Positions 5,831-5,904 of a stretch of DNA of 5,904 nucleotides are shown piece after piece (position 1 is the stretch's first letter; every line of letters begins with the position of its first letter). Below the pieces are notes generated by a model, which saw only the letters and a list, made by a program, of their open reading frames with translations, ran no database searches and had not been told where the DNA came from. This DNA comes from Pseudomonadota bacterium (lineage in GTDB: Bacteria; Pseudomonadota; Alphaproteobacteria; Acetobacterales; Acetobacteraceae). Location of the stretch: NCBI GenBank assembly GCA_021807975.1, contig JAKBCJ010000307.1, positions 1 through 5,904 on the forward strand. The letters run 5' to 3'. A program made the position numbers and the translations under genes.

Positions 5831-5904
5831 GCGCCACACGGCCAGTAACGCCGTATCGTCCACCGCCGTATAGCGCTGGGTGGTGGACAGGCTCGCGTGG
5901 CCCA
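5810..5904 (-). CDS. xerC: Tyrosine recombinase XerC, C-terminal fragment
   Basis: The last 31 codons of a gene that enters from the right edge. The peptide reads GHASLSTTQRYTAVDD and ends KTHPRG before the TGA at 5812-5810. This is the C-terminal signature of the Xer integrases: the GH of the LGH motif supplies a conserved active-site histidine, and the tyrosine in STTQRYT is the nucleophile that attacks the DNA at dif. The STTQRYT-AVD-HPR pattern fits XerC of alphaproteobacteria better than XerD, which usually reads STTQIYTHV. XerC acts with XerD and FtsK in the cytoplasm to resolve chromosome dimers. The first partial codon at 5904-5903 would complete the leucine of LGH. The N-terminal core-binding domain and the catalytic arginines are outside the window. 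Confidence 0.9.
   Translation of the reverse strand, partial: GHASLSTTQRYTAVDDTALLAVWRKTHPRG

Noticed and set aside
1..5904. CRISPR array, tRNA, rRNA, insertion sequence or phage genes
   Set aside because: No regularly spaced direct repeats, tRNA arms, transposase or phage-like frames were seen; the recombinase end at the right edge is the housekeeping XerC type rather than a phage integrase.

Overview
The window is high-GC DNA of alphaproteobacterial character. Four of its five genes are read only in part or mainly by family resemblance, and all five lie on the minus strand. The XerC tail, the alpha-type CTATAT and CTTGAC promoter elements, and a PEP-CTERM-tailed exported protein suggest an Acetobacteraceae or other Rhodospirillales chromosome. 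That placement is inferred from style, not from a search.

Layout from left to right, with transcription running right to left: (1) positions 1-279 hold the N-terminal 93 residues of a membrane-anchored or exported protein that runs off the left edge. (2) Positions 290-1471 hold a TPR protein with a C-terminal glycosyltransferase-like domain carrying an RDADS (DxD) motif, 10 bases upstream of gene 1 and probably cotranscribed with it. (3) Positions 1472-1752 are non-coding and contain an 86-base imperfect inverted repeat. (4) Positions 1753-2874 encode a secreted, metalloprotease-like protein with a signal peptide, an HExxE motif and a PEP-CTERM sorting tail. (5) Positions 2875-3092 hold its leader, a candidate promoter, and a perfect 15-bp hairpin just after the next gene. 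(6) Positions 3093-5261 encode a complete malate synthase G (glcB) with its catalytic residues present. (7) Positions 5262-5809 contain no protein gene. They hold the glcB leader and promoter candidate, a plus-strand structure that looks like a small RNA gene (long stem, C-rich single strand, strong intrinsic terminator), and a short palindrome. (8) Positions 5810-5904 are the last 31 codons of the tyrosine recombinase xerC, continuing off the right edge.

The genes do not form one pathway. glcB is central carbon metabolism (glyoxylate to malate), xerC is chromosome dimer resolution, and the left half is cell-envelope or export related. The most unexplained item is the putative small RNA at about 5431-5511 on the plus strand. 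One arm of its stem, together with its C-run, could pair with the Shine-Dalgarno and start codon of the PEP-CTERM gene in this same window. This is a hypothesis only, because the same bases also form a strong internal stem.
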